From: Vibrio tasmaniensis | GTDB taxonomy: Bacteria > Pseudomonadota > Gammaproteobacteria > Enterobacterales > Vibrionaceae | Direction of reading: 5' to 3' | Assembly (NCBI RefSeq): GCF_024347635.1 | Contig: NZ_AP025510.1 | Location: 2,108,001 to 2,172,000 of the forward strand | DNA: 64,000 nucleotides | Shown here: one piece after another, positions 21,801 to 29,927 of the stretch | Layout of the letters: every line of letters begins with the position of its first letter | Numbering within the stretch: the stretch's first letter is position 1 | Notes under the pieces: generated by a model | The model's database searches: none | Told to the model about the DNA's origin: nothing | The model's input: the letters and a program-made list of their open reading frames with translations, nothing else | Program-made: the position numbers and the translations under genes

Positions 21801-22304
21801 GAAGCATTGAAAGAAGGTAGAGAGCCATCGCTTGATGACCTACTGCGTGAACAAACTGAAATTGAGATGCGCCTGCCAGCACTGTTGCCTGATGACTACA
21901 TCCCAGACATCAATACACGTTTGTCTACCTATAAGCGTATTGCGAGTGTGAGTGACACCGACGAATTGGCCGAGTTGAAAGTCGAGTTAATTGATCGCTT
22001 CGGCCTTCTACCAGATGCTACCAAGAACTTGTTGTCAGTTTCAGAGCTAAAATTAGCCGCGGCTTCTATCAAAGCGAAGAAAATTGAGGCTCACGATAAG
22101 GGCGGATTCTTAGAATTCTACCCAGATGCTGACATAAACCCGGCCTACCTTGTTAAACTGTTGCAATCTCAACCGCAAAAGTTTTCAATGGAAGGACCAA
22201 CAAAGTTCAAGTTTACGATACCATTGGTCGACAGACGGAAACGAATTCAATTTGTTAGTGATTTATTGGGCGAATTCAGACAGAACTTGCTGCCTTCAGC
22301 ATAA
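18843..22304 (+). CDS. mfd: Mfd, transcription-repair coupling factor
   Basis: Mfd displaces RNA polymerase stalled at lesions and recruits UvrA. The 1153-residue protein shows the UvrB-like N-terminal module (FPDWETLPYDSFSPH), the RNA polymerase-interacting domain (about 470-560, PGQPVVHIDHGIGRYIGL), and an SF2 translocase. Translocase motifs are Walker A GDVGFGKTEVA, DEEHRFGV and LTATPIPRT, then motif V/VI TGIDVPTAN and QLHQLRGRVGRS. The C-terminal D7 region ends normally. Length matches other Mfd proteins. Confidence 0.98.
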   Translation: MTKQSIFTLPKLKGAGDKKHIGNLVGSSLALAIAKLAEQHNSHTVLAVPDPQVALKLQSEIEQFTAHEVALFPDWETLPYDSFSPHQEIISDRIARLYALPTLKDGITIVPISTLLQRQSPRDFLLQHTLMVKTGDLYSLEKLRLQLEKSGYRYVDQVFGPGEYASRGSILDLFPMGSKDPYRIDFFDDEIDTIRTFDPENQRSIEDISEIRLLPAHEFPTSETASEDFRIRWRQQFDARREPESVYMQVSKGTWPAGIEYWQPLFFDHTETLFDYVADEAQLLILGDVETAVDSFLTDVAHRYEQRGVDPLRPLLKPEQLWLKKDELFAHFKQKPQVNLNLDSIEEKAGRTNLPVVSLPDLSVQHQNKEPLSKLRKFTEAFDGKVVFSVESEGRREALSELLRGIKVRPSEVENLDAAIKGKDKFTLILGSAEHGFIHEEQNIALVCESDLLGDRVVQRRKKDKKSVNSDTVIRHLAELKPGQPVVHIDHGIGRYIGLQTLEAGGMKTEYVTLEYQNDAKLYVPVASLNLIGRYSGGAEDSAPLHKLGGEAWQKARKRAAEKVRDVAAELLDVYAKRELKPGYKFVLDRGQYATFKSGFPFEETDDQAMAINAVMSDMCQAKAMDRLVCGDVGFGKTEVAMRAAFVCTDNSKQVAVLVPTTLLAQQHFENFRDRFANQPIRVEVLSRFKSAKEQKLIMQDVADGKVDILVGTHKLLSSDLKFKDLGLLVVDEEHRFGVRQKEKVKAMRADVDILTLTATPIPRTLNMAMSGMRDLSIIATPPARRLAIKTFVRENDDAIVREAVLREIMRGGQVYFLHNQVDTIEKTAESLQKLIPEARVTVAHGQMRERELERIMNDFYHQRFNLLVCTTIIETGIDVPTANTILMDRADNLGLAQLHQLRGRVGRSHHQAYAYLLTPPPKAMTKDAVKRLDAIASLEDLGAGFTLATHDLEIRGAGELLGDEQSGQIQSVGFTLYMEMLEQAVEALKEGREPSLDDLLREQTEIEMRLPALLPDDYIPDINTRLSTYKRIASVSDTDELAELKVELIDRFGLLPDATKNLLSVSELKLAAASIKAKKIEAHDKGGFLEFYPDADINPAYLVKLLQSQPQKFSMEGPTKFKFTIPLVDRRKRIQFVSDLLGEFRQNLLPSA

Positions 22305-22333
22305 GACCCAATCCACTTGCACATATAAATTAT

Positions 22334-22353
22334 CCAGCCGATAAATCGGCTGG
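22334..22353 (+). other. Hairpin just upstream of csiV
   Basis: A perfect 9-bp stem, CCAGCCGAT and ATCGGCTGG, with an AA loop lies about 14 nt before the csiV ATG and immediately upstream of its Shine-Dalgarno (GACGGAG). There is no T tract, so it is not an ordinary terminator. It could affect RNA processing or csiV translation. Confidence 0.6.
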
Positions 22354-22367
22354 AAGACGGAGTAAAA

Positions 22368-23135
22368 ATGAAAAGACTGATCCCACTGCTACTATTGTTC
22401 GTCTCACTGCCAAGTTTGGCGCAGAGACAATTTGATATAGAAGTGATCATTTTTAAGCGCGCTGTTGATGCAGAGAAGGTGAACGAATCTTGGCCAAACA
22501 CACAGCCTCAGATTTCACTTGAGCGCGTTGGTTCATTTCAAGATATCCAATACCGAGCAAAGAAAGGCGTACAAATGCTGCCTTACTCGGAATACAAGTT
22601 AACACCTCAGAAAGATAAGCTACGCAAACACGCAGGCTTTGAAGTTCTGATGCATACCGCTTGGCGTCAAGGTGACCAAGGTAAGAGCTCAGCACCAGTT
22701 TTCCACATTCAAGCAGGTAAAGATTTCTCTAAACAATTTAATGCCGACGGCTCTGAGAAAGGTGCAGTAACTGCATCAAATCCGGATGGTTTTCAAGAAG
22801 AGACTATCGATAAGCCGCTTTACGAGTTAGATGGCAAGCTGCAAATCTATGTTCAGCACTACCTATACGCTGAAACGACCTTGGACTTAAAAGCGCCAAG
22901 CGTTCGTGAAGTGACTCTTCAAGAGCAACAAATCGAGCTAGATTCACCCGTAAGTGGCGCCGAAAGCAACGTTCAAGTGGGCAACCTAACTGAGATTTCT
23001 CCGACCGTTGAAGTCGAAGAGTTCCTTAAGAGCTACCGCATGGACCAAAAACGTCGTATGCGCAGTACAGAAACTCACTATCTTGACCACCCACTTCTTG
23101 GAATGGTGATTCAAGTTCGACGCGTGGCGCAATAA
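22368..23135 (+). CDS. csiV: CsiV, activator of PBP1a-LpoA cell-wall synthesis
   Basis: CsiV was described in V. cholerae as a septal periplasmic protein that activates PBP1a through LpoA, and is encoded next to mfd, as here. The 255-residue product has a signal peptide (MKRLIPLLLLFVSLPSLAQ, cleavage after about residue 18). The mature part begins RQFDIEVIIFKRAVDAEK, a conserved start for this family, and has a C-terminal region (LDHPLLGMVIQVRRV). The promoter may be shared with mfd, since only 63 bp separate them. The assignment rests on context plus family recognition. Confidence 0.85.
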   Translation: MKRLIPLLLLFVSLPSLAQRQFDIEVIIFKRAVDAEKVNESWPNTQPQISLERVGSFQDIQYRAKKGVQMLPYSEYKLTPQKDKLRKHAGFEVLMHTAWRQGDQGKSSAPVFHIQAGKDFSKQFNADGSEKGAVTASNPDGFQEETIDKPLYELDGKLQIYVQHYLYAETTLDLKAPSVREVTLQEQQIELDSPVSGAESNVQVGNLTEISPTVEVEEFLKSYRMDQKRRMRSTETHYLDHPLLGMVIQVRRVAQ

Positions 23136-23142
23136 TTAGTGT

Positions 23143-23230
23143 AATAAGAATAGCTGAGTAACTCCGCTATTCTTATAGAGAACGGAACTTGATGCATTCA
23201 ATACGCCCTCCACTGTGAGGGCGTTTTATT
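23143..23230 (+). terminator. Two successive hairpins after csiV, the second a terminator
   Basis: The first hairpin (ATAAGAATAGC and GCTATTCTTAT, 23143-23176) has no long T run. The second (ACGCCCTC-CACTGT-GAGGGCGT, followed by TTTATT, 23202-23230) is a good intrinsic terminator. Confidence 0.78.
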
Positions 23231-23286
23231 AGTACAGGCTATATTCACGCGGTACTTACTATCCTAGCATTTACTTGGTACGTCCT

Positions 23287-23832
23287 ATGAGCCCTGACTT
23301 TCAAATAAATACGCAACACCTCAACCTCAAAATCATTGAAGCCTCGGACGCTCAAGAATTTGCTCAACTGGTCAAATCTTCCCCGAGTTTATTGCCATGG
23401 CTCGACTGGTGCCACGACGAATTTTCTACCGTCGAGGCCGAGAAATTCATTCTGGCGACTCGCTTAAACTGGGTGAAAGCCGATGCGTTTGGCTTTGGTA
23501 TTTTCGAACGAAAAAGCGAAAAGTTAGTCGGTATGGTGGCTATAAATGAGCTTTACCACACCTTTAATATGGCCAGTTTAGGTTATTGGGTGGGTGATCC
23601 ATTTCAGAGAAAAGGGATTGCGAAAGAAGCCATGCTTGCCCTATTTGAATTTTGCTTCGCAATGCTCAAGTTGACGCGTTTGGAGATTATCTGTGATACA
23701 GAGAATCTACCCAGCCAAAAGCTGATCGAGAAGTGTGGCGCTGAACGTGAAGCCATTGCTAAGAATCGCTTTATCTTTAACGGTAAACCGAAAGATGGCG
23801 TGGTTTATTCTGTGCTACCTCCAATATCTTAA
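23287..23832 (+). CDS. GNAT N-acetyltransferase, RimJ/RimL type
   Basis: This 181-residue acetyltransferase has the GNAT fold. It opens with the RimL-like start LKIIEASDAQEFAQLVKSS, then motif A GYWVGDPFQRKGIAKEAMLAL (acetyl-CoA pyrophosphate loop Q-R-K-G-I-A) and motif B ENLPSQKLIEKCGAERE. RimJ/RimL relatives acetylate protein N-termini, antibiotics or small amines, and the substrate here is unknown. ATG 23287 is preferred over a TTG at 23275. It is flanked by terminators on both sides and is probably a single transcription unit. Confidence 0.85.
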   Translation: MSPDFQINTQHLNLKIIEASDAQEFAQLVKSSPSLLPWLDWCHDEFSTVEAEKFILATRLNWVKADAFGFGIFERKSEKLVGMVAINELYHTFNMASLGYWVGDPFQRKGIAKEAMLALFEFCFAMLKLTRLEIICDTENLPSQKLIEKCGAEREAIAKNRFIFNGKPKDGVVYSVLPPIS

Positions 23833-23880
23833 CAGCTTCAATTGGCTCACTACTACTGATAGCACGTAAGCGACACGATC

Positions 23881-23909
23881 AAAAAAGAGCTCCGAAGAGC
23901 TCTTTTTTA
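23881..23909. terminator. Bidirectional terminator between GNAT gene and ndh
   Basis: A perfect hairpin, AAAAAAGAGCTC-CGAA-GAGCTCTTTTTT, symmetric in both directions. Confidence 0.94.
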
Positions 23910-23945
23910 TTATCAGCGTAATGCTATTTAAAATAGCCTAACTGA

Positions 23946-25235
23946 TTAGTGAAGCTTTAGGTTTGGACGAAGGACACGGTTAATACGACCAACCAACATC
24001 ATCAGTGATGTTTTGATTAAGCCGTGCAGTGCCATCTGGTGCATTCGGTACAAAGAGATGTAAACCATACGAGCAATACGCCCCTCAACCATCATCGAAC
24101 CTTTAGTCAGGTTACCCATCAAGCTACCTACCGTAGAGAAACGGCTGAGTGAAACCAGTGAGCCTTTGTCTTTGTAGATGTAGTCTTTCAGGTCACGACC
24201 GTTCAGCTTAGCAATGATGTTGCTAAATGCGCAGCTTGCCATTTGGTGAGCCGCTTGTGCACGCGGTGGAACAAACGAACCATCCGCTTGTGTACATTGC
24301 GCCAAATCACCGATAGCAAAGATGTTGTCATCAAGCGTAGTTTGCAGCGTATTTTTGACCACCAACTGGTTGATACGGTTCGTCTCAAGACCACCGATAT
24401 CTTTCATGAAATCTGGTGCTTTGATACCCGCAGCCCATACCATGATCTGTGCTGGGATCTTCTCACCATCTTTGGTCGTTAGACCGTCAGCATCAGCTTG
24501 TGTAACCATTGTCGTTGTACGCACGTTTACGCCAAGCTTTGTTAGCTCAGAATGTGCCGCGCTAGAAATACGAGGAGGTAGAGCTGGAAGAATACGCTCA
24601 CCCGCTTCAACAAGGTTAACGTTCAGCTTACTTGAATCTAGATCACCAAAGCCGTAAGTACGAAGCTCTTTAACCGCGTTGTGCAGTTCTGCAGAAAGCT
24701 CAACACCGGTCGCGCCAGCGCCAACAATAGCAATGTCTACGGTACCTTGGCCGTTCTTAGCATGAAGCTTTAAGAACTGATTGTTCATTTCTGTACGGAA
24801 ACGGTGTGCTTGCTCTGGGCTATCTAGGAAAATACAGTTGTCACGAACGCCTAGAGTATTGAAGTCGTTTGACGTTGAACCTAACGCCATTACAAGAATG
24901 TCGTATTCAAGTTCACGGCTTGGCATCAGCAACTCACCGTGCTCATCAGTCAACTCGCTCAACGCAATCACTTTACGTTCACGATCGATATCGTTCAGGC
25001 TGCCCATTTGGAAATCAAAGCAATGGTTTTTTGCGTGTGCGCGGTAGCTTAGCGCATCAACACCTTCATCCAGTGAGCCAGTGGCTACTTCATGAAGTAA
25101 TGGTTTCCATAGGTGGCTTGCTTTACGGTCTACCAGAGTAATCTGGGCACGTTTCTTACGACCTAAAGTGCGGCCTAGCTTAGTTGCTAGTTCTAAACCA
25201 CCAGCACCACCGCCTACTACGATAATTTTTGTCAC
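23946..25235 (-). CDS. ndh: Type II NADH:quinone oxidoreductase
   Basis: Ndh oxidises NADH and reduces ubiquinone without pumping protons. It is peripheral on the cytoplasmic side of the inner membrane. The 429-residue protein has an N-terminal FAD-binding Rossmann motif ([18 protein letters not shown]), an NADH-binding motif ([16 protein letters not shown]), the conserved FAIGDLAQC flavin segment and the quinone-site stretch [11 protein letters not shown]. The C-terminal amphipathic membrane anchor ([22 protein letters not shown]) is intact. The order ycfP-ndh is as in E. coli. Confidence 0.96.
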   Translation of the reverse strand: MTKIIVVGGGAGGLELATKLGRTLGRKKRAQITLVDRKASHLWKPLLHEVATGSLDEGVDALSYRAHAKNHCFDFQMGSLNDIDRERKVIALSELTDEHGELLMPSRELEYDILVMALGSTSNDFNTLGVRDNCIFLDSPEQAHRFRTEMNNQFLKLHAKNGQGTVDIAIVGAGATGVELSAELHNAVKELRTYGFGDLDSSKLNVNLVEAGERILPALPPRISSAAHSELTKLGVNVRTTTMVTQADADGLTTKDGEKIPAQIMVWAAGIKAPDFMKDIGGLETNRINQLVVKNTLQTTLDDNIFAIGDLAQCTQADGSFVPPRAQAAHQMASCAFSNIIAKLNGRDLKDYIYKDKGSLVSLSRFSTVGSLMGNLTKGSMMVEGRIARMVYISLYRMHQMALHGLIKTSLMMLVGRINRVLRPNLKLH

Positions 25236-25715
25236 AATGACAATCCTCTACAAAATGAATAAATGGGGTTCGGCTCGATTACTCCAACCGATAAATTCTA
25301 TGTATCTACTCGACCTTAATTCCAAAGGTTTCGGCTTATTTGATGACTGTGATAATAAGTAACAACAGCTCACTGAGTAGTTAGAGGGATTACAAGCAAC
25401 AAACATTGGTTTGCCACTTTGCTCACGTGGATGAAAAAGGTGCCTACCTGAGAGGCAGAGCACAAATTATGGGCAAGTTTTATCACTCGCTCTCAATTTT
25501 TTTTGACATTTATCAAAATATTTTGCTTTAGAACATTATATATAGCAAAAAGATGACCGCAACAAAAATCCTTACCCACAATGAGGATTCGTGACTGATT
25601 AGTTAACGTTTGCGCAAACTCATCGATAAAATCTATATGTCTAAAGCAACACTTGCCAATTTAGATAAAAAAACAGCACTCAATTGAGTGCTGCTTTATA
25701 AAATGGCTGTAATGA
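25236..25715. promoter_or_regulatory. ndh upstream region with candidate FNR box
   Basis: This 480-bp gap has no credible gene. At 25503-25516 lies TTGAC-ATTT-ATCAA, one mismatch from the FNR consensus TTGAT-N4-ATCAA, within an AT-rich tract. FNR represses ndh in E. coli. The site is about 270 bp from the ndh start, so a long leader or a further promoter would be needed. The ycfP terminator occupies 25665-25698. Confidence 0.4.
25665..25698 (-). terminator. ycfP terminator
   Basis: The 10-bp palindromic stem CAGCACTCAATTGAGTGCTG is followed on the minus strand by seven T residues, 18 bp after the ycfP stop. Confidence 0.88.
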
Positions 25716-26255
25716 TTAAGCGTTTTTAAACGCTTTCATTGCCTGTAAGTGTTGAGAGATCTTTTTGAACTTATGATTCTCTTTTTCGTCCCAGACAATT
25801 TCGTAGTAATCTTCTAGAGCGGAAGCTGTTTTCGTATTGTCGTGAATTTCATCTTCACGAGAAAGCACCACTAAACAACGTCCTTTGTTCTTCATACGAT
25901 ACTGAGCGACACACTTAGTCGCGATGTCTTCGTACTCTTCAGGACGATCAATTCGACCTACCATGTTGTTCTCAGGGTACAGATTAGGGTTGAACACCAC
26001 CTGCTTAATCCCACATAAGAAACCAATACGCTCAGACCAAAAACCACCTAAACCTACACCACAAATGATTGGATGTGGATCATCGGATTGCTCTATCACT
26101 TTATGCACTTCTTTTAGCAAATGCTGCATATCGTGTTTTGGATGCAAAGTACTGTAGTTGATGAAGCGAACGTCATCATCAATGAATTGCAACTGCAGTA
26201 TTTTTTCGTGATTGCCTGGGCTTGTTGAGTCGAAGCCGTGTAGATAGATAATCAT
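25716..26255 (-). CDS. ycfP: YcfP, UPF0227 alpha/beta-hydrolase-like protein
   Basis: This 179-residue protein has the start [18 protein letters not shown] (oxyanion HGF region) and a [10 protein letters not shown] nucleophile elbow in which the catalytic Ser is replaced by Leu (G-x-G-L-G-G). A late acidic segment, [13 protein letters not shown], and a final His in ENHKF follow. It is typical of UPF0227 (YcfP/YqiA family). Without the elbow serine, ordinary esterase activity is not expected. It lies between thiK and ndh as in E. coli, but nagZ, which sits there in E. coli, is absent. Confidence 0.88.
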   Translation of the reverse strand: MIIYLHGFDSTSPGNHEKILQLQFIDDDVRFINYSTLHPKHDMQHLLKEVHKVIEQSDDPHPIICGVGLGGFWSERIGFLCGIKQVVFNPNLYPENNMVGRIDRPEEYEDIATKCVAQYRMKNKGRCLVVLSREDEIHDNTKTASALEDYYEIVWDEKENHKFKKISQHLQAMKAFKNA

Positions 26256-26351
26256 TGTACCTCCCCCATTGAATATTGGTACGTTCTGATCAATCTAACA
26301 CGAAAAACAAGGTTTTAAAGGGAAGAGCTCTGAAATTATATTTTTCACTTC

Positions 26352-27218
26352 CTAAACGTGATCATAGCTACATAAAGTGTGACTCAGAGCCTCGGCTTCA
26401 CGTAGATAACTGTCATCGCCCCAAAGCTGATGAGCAAGTAAATACCACAGCATCGCCATCATTTGGCTTCTTGGTAACCATGCATCTACCCCATCAAGCC
26501 AAGGTTGGGCATCATGGATACCTCGTAGCTGACAGTACTTGTTCACAGTTTCTGTAACTGGTAATCCGGCAACAGCAATGGTCAGCGTAAGATCAAGTCT
26601 TGGGTCCGCAAGCGCTGCGTATTCCCAGTCAATGATCTTAATCCCATCTTGGTTCTTCACAAGGTTATAGCCACCGAGATCAAAATGGCACAAAGAAAGT
26701 TCAACACTTGGGATACTTGGAGCCACGCGCCACTCTTGATAAATCTTAGTGCAGGTTTCAGTCTTATGAACCGCATCAAGCTGAAGCCAGTAGTGGTCAA
26801 CTCGAGCTGTATAACTGAACGGTTGGAGCGGCAGTCGCGCGGTATTAACCAGATGTACCGAGATCAGCGTCTTCAGTAAATCATCCTGCTCTAGTCCTTC
26901 GTACAACGTCTCACCCGCGATCCATTCAACTAATAAGCCTTGCTCATTGACCACTATCGGACTTGGGCCGATATCTAGGCGCTCAATCGTAGACAGGACT
27001 TGATACTCTTCATGACGAGAGATGAAGAACGCTTTAGTGATGGGGGTAATTGGACGCCAAACATAGGCGGTGCCATCGGCTAAAACCAATTTCCAACACC
27101 GATTAGTCAAACCACCAGTCAACGTCTGCGCTCTGATTGGAGGCTCAGAAAAGTAGCCATCAAGAGAACTCAAACTGGTATCAAGAAGCTTTGCTTCAGA
27201 CCAAGAAAAAATCGCCAT
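26352..27218 (-). CDS. thiK: ThiK-like thiamine kinase / APH-family phosphotransferase
   Basis: This 288-residue protein of the aminoglycoside phosphotransferase/choline kinase fold has an N-terminal glycine-rich loop (TLTGGLTNRCWKL), the ATP-site VWRP, the catalytic loop LCHFDLGGYNL (H-x-D-x5-N) and the metal-binding IDWEYAALADPRLDL. In E. coli the gene between lpoB and the nagZ-ycfP pair is thiK (thiamine to thiamine phosphate salvage), which supports the name. Choline or other small-molecule kinase activity cannot be excluded from sequence alone. Confidence 0.8.
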   Translation of the reverse strand: MAIFSWSEAKLLDTSLSSLDGYFSEPPIRAQTLTGGLTNRCWKLVLADGTAYVWRPITPITKAFFISRHEEYQVLSTIERLDIGPSPIVVNEQGLLVEWIAGETLYEGLEQDDLLKTLISVHLVNTARLPLQPFSYTARVDHYWLQLDAVHKTETCTKIYQEWRVAPSIPSVELSLCHFDLGGYNLVKNQDGIKIIDWEYAALADPRLDLTLTIAVAGLPVTETVNKYCQLRGIHDAQPWLDGVDAWLPRSQMMAMLWYLLAHQLWGDDSYLREAEALSHTLCSYDHV

Positions 27219-27251
27219 ATTTACTCCCTATAAACGTTTTAACTGCCCTAT

Positions 27252-27285
27252 AAAAAAGACACTGACTAAAAGCCAGTGTCTCTTC
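27252..27285 (-). terminator. lpoB operon terminator
   Basis: The stem AGACACTG and CAGTGTCT encloses a loop of nine to ten bases and is followed on the minus strand by T6. It lies about 100 bp after the lpoB stop and just before thiK. Confidence 0.85.
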
Positions 27286-27382
27286 ACTAATACCAATCAC
27301 AGAAAATAACATGCACTGCGTTGACGTATGGCTAGGCCAAGTTAATAGCACACTAAGCTATTTAAGAAGCTCAACAAGCTAA

Positions 27383-27973
27383 TTAAAAGCCCAGTAAGCT
27401 TTTCGATTGTTGCTTACGGATTTCAGTCTCGTCAGCCCATTCAATCAAACCAGACTCAAGATCCATTAAGCGCATGGTCATTTTGTAGTATACGTCTTCG
27501 TCGCTGCCCGCTTTCTTAACGATGCTTGAAAGGTTGCCGTACAACATGTATTGAGCACCAACCATTTTACCAAATTGGATTGCTGAACTTTGATTTACAA
27601 GCTCATCATTGTTTTGGAAGTTCAATTGCTCACGAACAGACTCTACACGGTCCATATCAACGAAACGGAACTTACCAGAGTTCAACATTTTAGTACTGAT
27701 GGTGTCAGTGATTGACTCAGTATCGATGTGCTCACTTGTCTTATTCTTGATTCGCTCTACAAACACAATTGGACGTTGCTCACGAGTAATGTAAGACACT
27801 GAGCCAGACGCCATCATGCTATCGACCATTTCACCCGCAATCGTTTGAAGGTCAGTTGAACCAAAATCGATTGTCGTGGTTTCTACTGATTGTGCATCAC
27901 CGTAGCTTACCTTGTTTGAACAACCGCCTAAAATAACCGCTAAACCTAGTAGCGCAATGACACTCTTTTTCAT
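27383..27973 (-). CDS. lpoB: LpoB, outer-membrane activator of PBP1b
   Basis: LpoB reaches from the outer membrane to activate the peptidoglycan synthase PBP1b. The 196-residue lipoprotein has signal peptide and lipobox VILGGC (Cys at about 18), then a short linker and the LpoB domain. Domain features are PIVFVERIKNKTSEHIDTES, SGKFRFVDMDRVESVREQL and GAQYMLYGNLSSI, ending LIEWADETEIRKQ. The linker is shorter than in E. coli LpoB. It is downstream of ycfL with a 142-bp gap. Confidence 0.94.
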   Translation of the reverse strand: MKKSVIALLGLAVILGGCSNKVSYGDAQSVETTTIDFGSTDLQTIAGEMVDSMMASGSVSYITREQRPIVFVERIKNKTSEHIDTESITDTISTKMLNSGKFRFVDMDRVESVREQLNFQNNDELVNQSSAIQFGKMVGAQYMLYGNLSSIVKKAGSDEDVYYKMTMRLMDLESGLIEWADETEIRKQQSKSLLGF

Positions 27974-28115
27974 TTTGTTTCCTTAACTAATCACGGAGCG
28001 GGGTTACCCACACTCTTAAATTTTTGTATTTTCGAATCCTTAGACCCGTTGTTATCTCATCTTTGCTATCAAAGCTTGGATTCACACTAAAAACTAGGCT
28101 TCCCCAAACGAAAGC

Positions 28116-28499
28116 TTACTGCTCTCTGAATTGCACTCGGAACTGAGTTGCTTTCGGATTTACCGACACTTCCGACAACGAAATACTTTCAAAACCACGA
28201 ACAATTGCTTGCTTCCAAGGGCCTTGTTTTAAATTGACCTCAAGACCGGCATCGTCGTACCAGTAAAAGCGATAAAGGATATGTTGATCGCCTTTATAGT
28301 TGCTGTTTAAACGCACGATTCCACGAGTATGACCGTCTATTTGGTCGGTACGGATATCTTCAACCTGTAAGCGGCTACCCAATACCTTATCACCAAAGAA
28401 AACGTTCTGAGTTTGACTATCTACCCTTACGCCAGCTGTATTATCAGCACAACCAGCCAGAGCCATAACCGCTGCTAAGCTCACTAACCACTTTTTCAT
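28116..28499 (-). CDS. ycfL: YcfL, DUF1425 lipoprotein
   Basis: This 127-residue lipoprotein has signal peptide MKKWLVSLAAVMALAGC with the lipobox Cys at residue 17. The beta-rich DUF1425 domain follows (VFFGDKVLGSRLQVEDIRT, YRFYWYDDAGLEV, FRVQFRE). The function of YcfL is not established, but it is constantly found beside lpoB. Its ATG overlaps the stop of the COG3014 gene (TAATG), so the two are translationally coupled and probably form a functional pair. Confidence 0.9.
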   Translation of the reverse strand: MKKWLVSLAAVMALAGCADNTAGVRVDSQTQNVFFGDKVLGSRLQVEDIRTDQIDGHTRGIVRLNSNYKGDQHILYRFYWYDDAGLEVNLKQGPWKQAIVRGFESISLSEVSVNPKATQFRVQFREQ

Positions 28500-29890
28500 T
28501 ACAGCCTCCCTAGCTGTTTATGCCACATTGTTGCATTGTTTCCTTGTCGAGAAATCCACACCAAAGTGGTCTGCCCTTCTCGAATATCAAAGTCATACGT
28601 TTTAGCGCCCGCTTCTAACGTATATTGACCACTGTTTGCTACAAACGTGCTGGTCTTTATTTCCGCAGGTAAAGATTGCCAGCTTCGAGTGTCTGGTTGT
28701 TCCGTGAATGCATTCCAGACATTGAACAAAATGTTACCGACATCATTACCTTGAGTTGCTTCTTTACGGATGCGATCTTTCGCGACCACACGTAACGCTT
28801 GGCGAATAACAATGCTCGTCATACGTTCAGATAAATCATTCTGCGCCATCGCATTCACATCCGTAATCAAATGCTCAGACAACGGTTGCCCGCTGATTCG
28901 TAGCGCAGAAAAACGTTCTACGTTTTGGCGCGGGTAATATGGCAGCGCCAGAGAGTATATTGCGCCCTGATCGCGACTGTCATAAATAGGTAAATCTAAT
29001 CGCCAACTGTCCATCGCTTGAACTGCACTTTGTTCTTGAAGCACAATTACTCGCCCTTCGCTTGCCCCTAACTTAGATGACTGTTTGTAGCGTTTTTTCA
29101 GTGTTGCTAAATCTTGTCGCATGCCTAAGCGAGCAGCTGTTGCCATGGTTCTATCGATGATTTCTTGATTCTCAGGCATGATGGCCAAAGCACGTCGATA
29201 GTCCACATAAGCGCTGTTCAGATCGTTAGATGCTTCGTAAAGCAGGCCAGACAAAAACATCAGATACGCATTTTGCACAGATTGCAGCTTTTTACCCGCA
29301 TCAGGATAATTCGCAAGAATACTACCCACGTTGGCAGACAATCCTTGAGATTTTGCGTCGCTAGCAGCACTTTCTAACTCAGCTTCACGTTGTTTCTTGG
29401 CTTGTTCCTGAACTTGGTTAGCGCGGCGCATTTCGATCACCGCACCTTCTAAGTCGTTTTTCTTTAAATAATTCAAACCAAGATATAAATGCAGAAAGCC
29501 CAACTCATAATCGGCTGGCACATACTCGGTAATATTGTCATTCACAGCCAACGCGCCGACACTGGTTGCACTGTCTGATACAGAGATCACCGCTTTACTT
29601 TGCTGATCTTTTACTGCCTGATCGGCCAGTTCGAGCGACGACTTACTCTCAGGATATTTTTGATCAAGTAGATTAATTCTACCTTTTTCAAAGTTATCAA
29701 GAATGTCACCTGCTACGTAATCTGGTAACTCTTGTTGAGCCGTTGAATAATCCCCAGACTTGACTGCTTGGTAAATTTCTTTGTTTTGCGCGCTGTAATG
29801 ACTGAACAGGCTCCCTGCCGACATATTCGCACAACCCGCTGTCAACGCCGATAACAGGGCAATGGAAGCGAATCTAAACTGGTGCTTCAC
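28499..29890 (-). CDS. COG3014-family TPR lipoprotein
   Basis: This 463-residue lipoprotein starts at GTG 29890 with GGAGA seven bases upstream. The signal peptide ends in LTAGC (Cys at about 20). The N-terminal half has TPR-like helices (YELGFLHLYLGLNYLKKNDLEGAVIEMRR at about 125-155, and LMFLSGLLYEASNDLNSAYVDYRRAL at about 210-235). The C-terminal half is beta-rich and ends TTLVWISRQGNNATMW. COG3014 proteins are unstudied as far as I know. Coupling with ycfL and lpoB suggests an outer-membrane role linked to PBP1b activation (inference). Confidence 0.82.
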   Translation of the reverse strand: MKHQFRFASIALLSALTAGCANMSAGSLFSHYSAQNKEIYQAVKSGDYSTAQQELPDYVAGDILDNFEKGRINLLDQKYPESKSSLELADQAVKDQQSKAVISVSDSATSVGALAVNDNITEYVPADYELGFLHLYLGLNYLKKNDLEGAVIEMRRANQVQEQAKKQREAELESAASDAKSQGLSANVGSILANYPDAGKKLQSVQNAYLMFLSGLLYEASNDLNSAYVDYRRALAIMPENQEIIDRTMATAARLGMRQDLATLKKRYKQSSKLGASEGRVIVLQEQSAVQAMDSWRLDLPIYDSRDQGAIYSLALPYYPRQNVERFSALRISGQPLSEHLITDVNAMAQNDLSERMTSIVIRQALRVVAKDRIRKEATQGNDVGNILFNVWNAFTEQPDTRSWQSLPAEIKTSTFVANSGQYTLEAGAKTYDFDIREGQTTLVWISRQGNNATMWHKQLGRL

Positions 29891-29927
29891 TTATCGTCTC
29901 CGTGCATGTTTAAAATGCCCACTTTGT

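Noticed and set aside
25168..25362. Small plus-strand ORF across the ndh start
   Set aside because: It overlaps the ndh N-terminus antisense, with no ribosome-binding site and no recognisable product.
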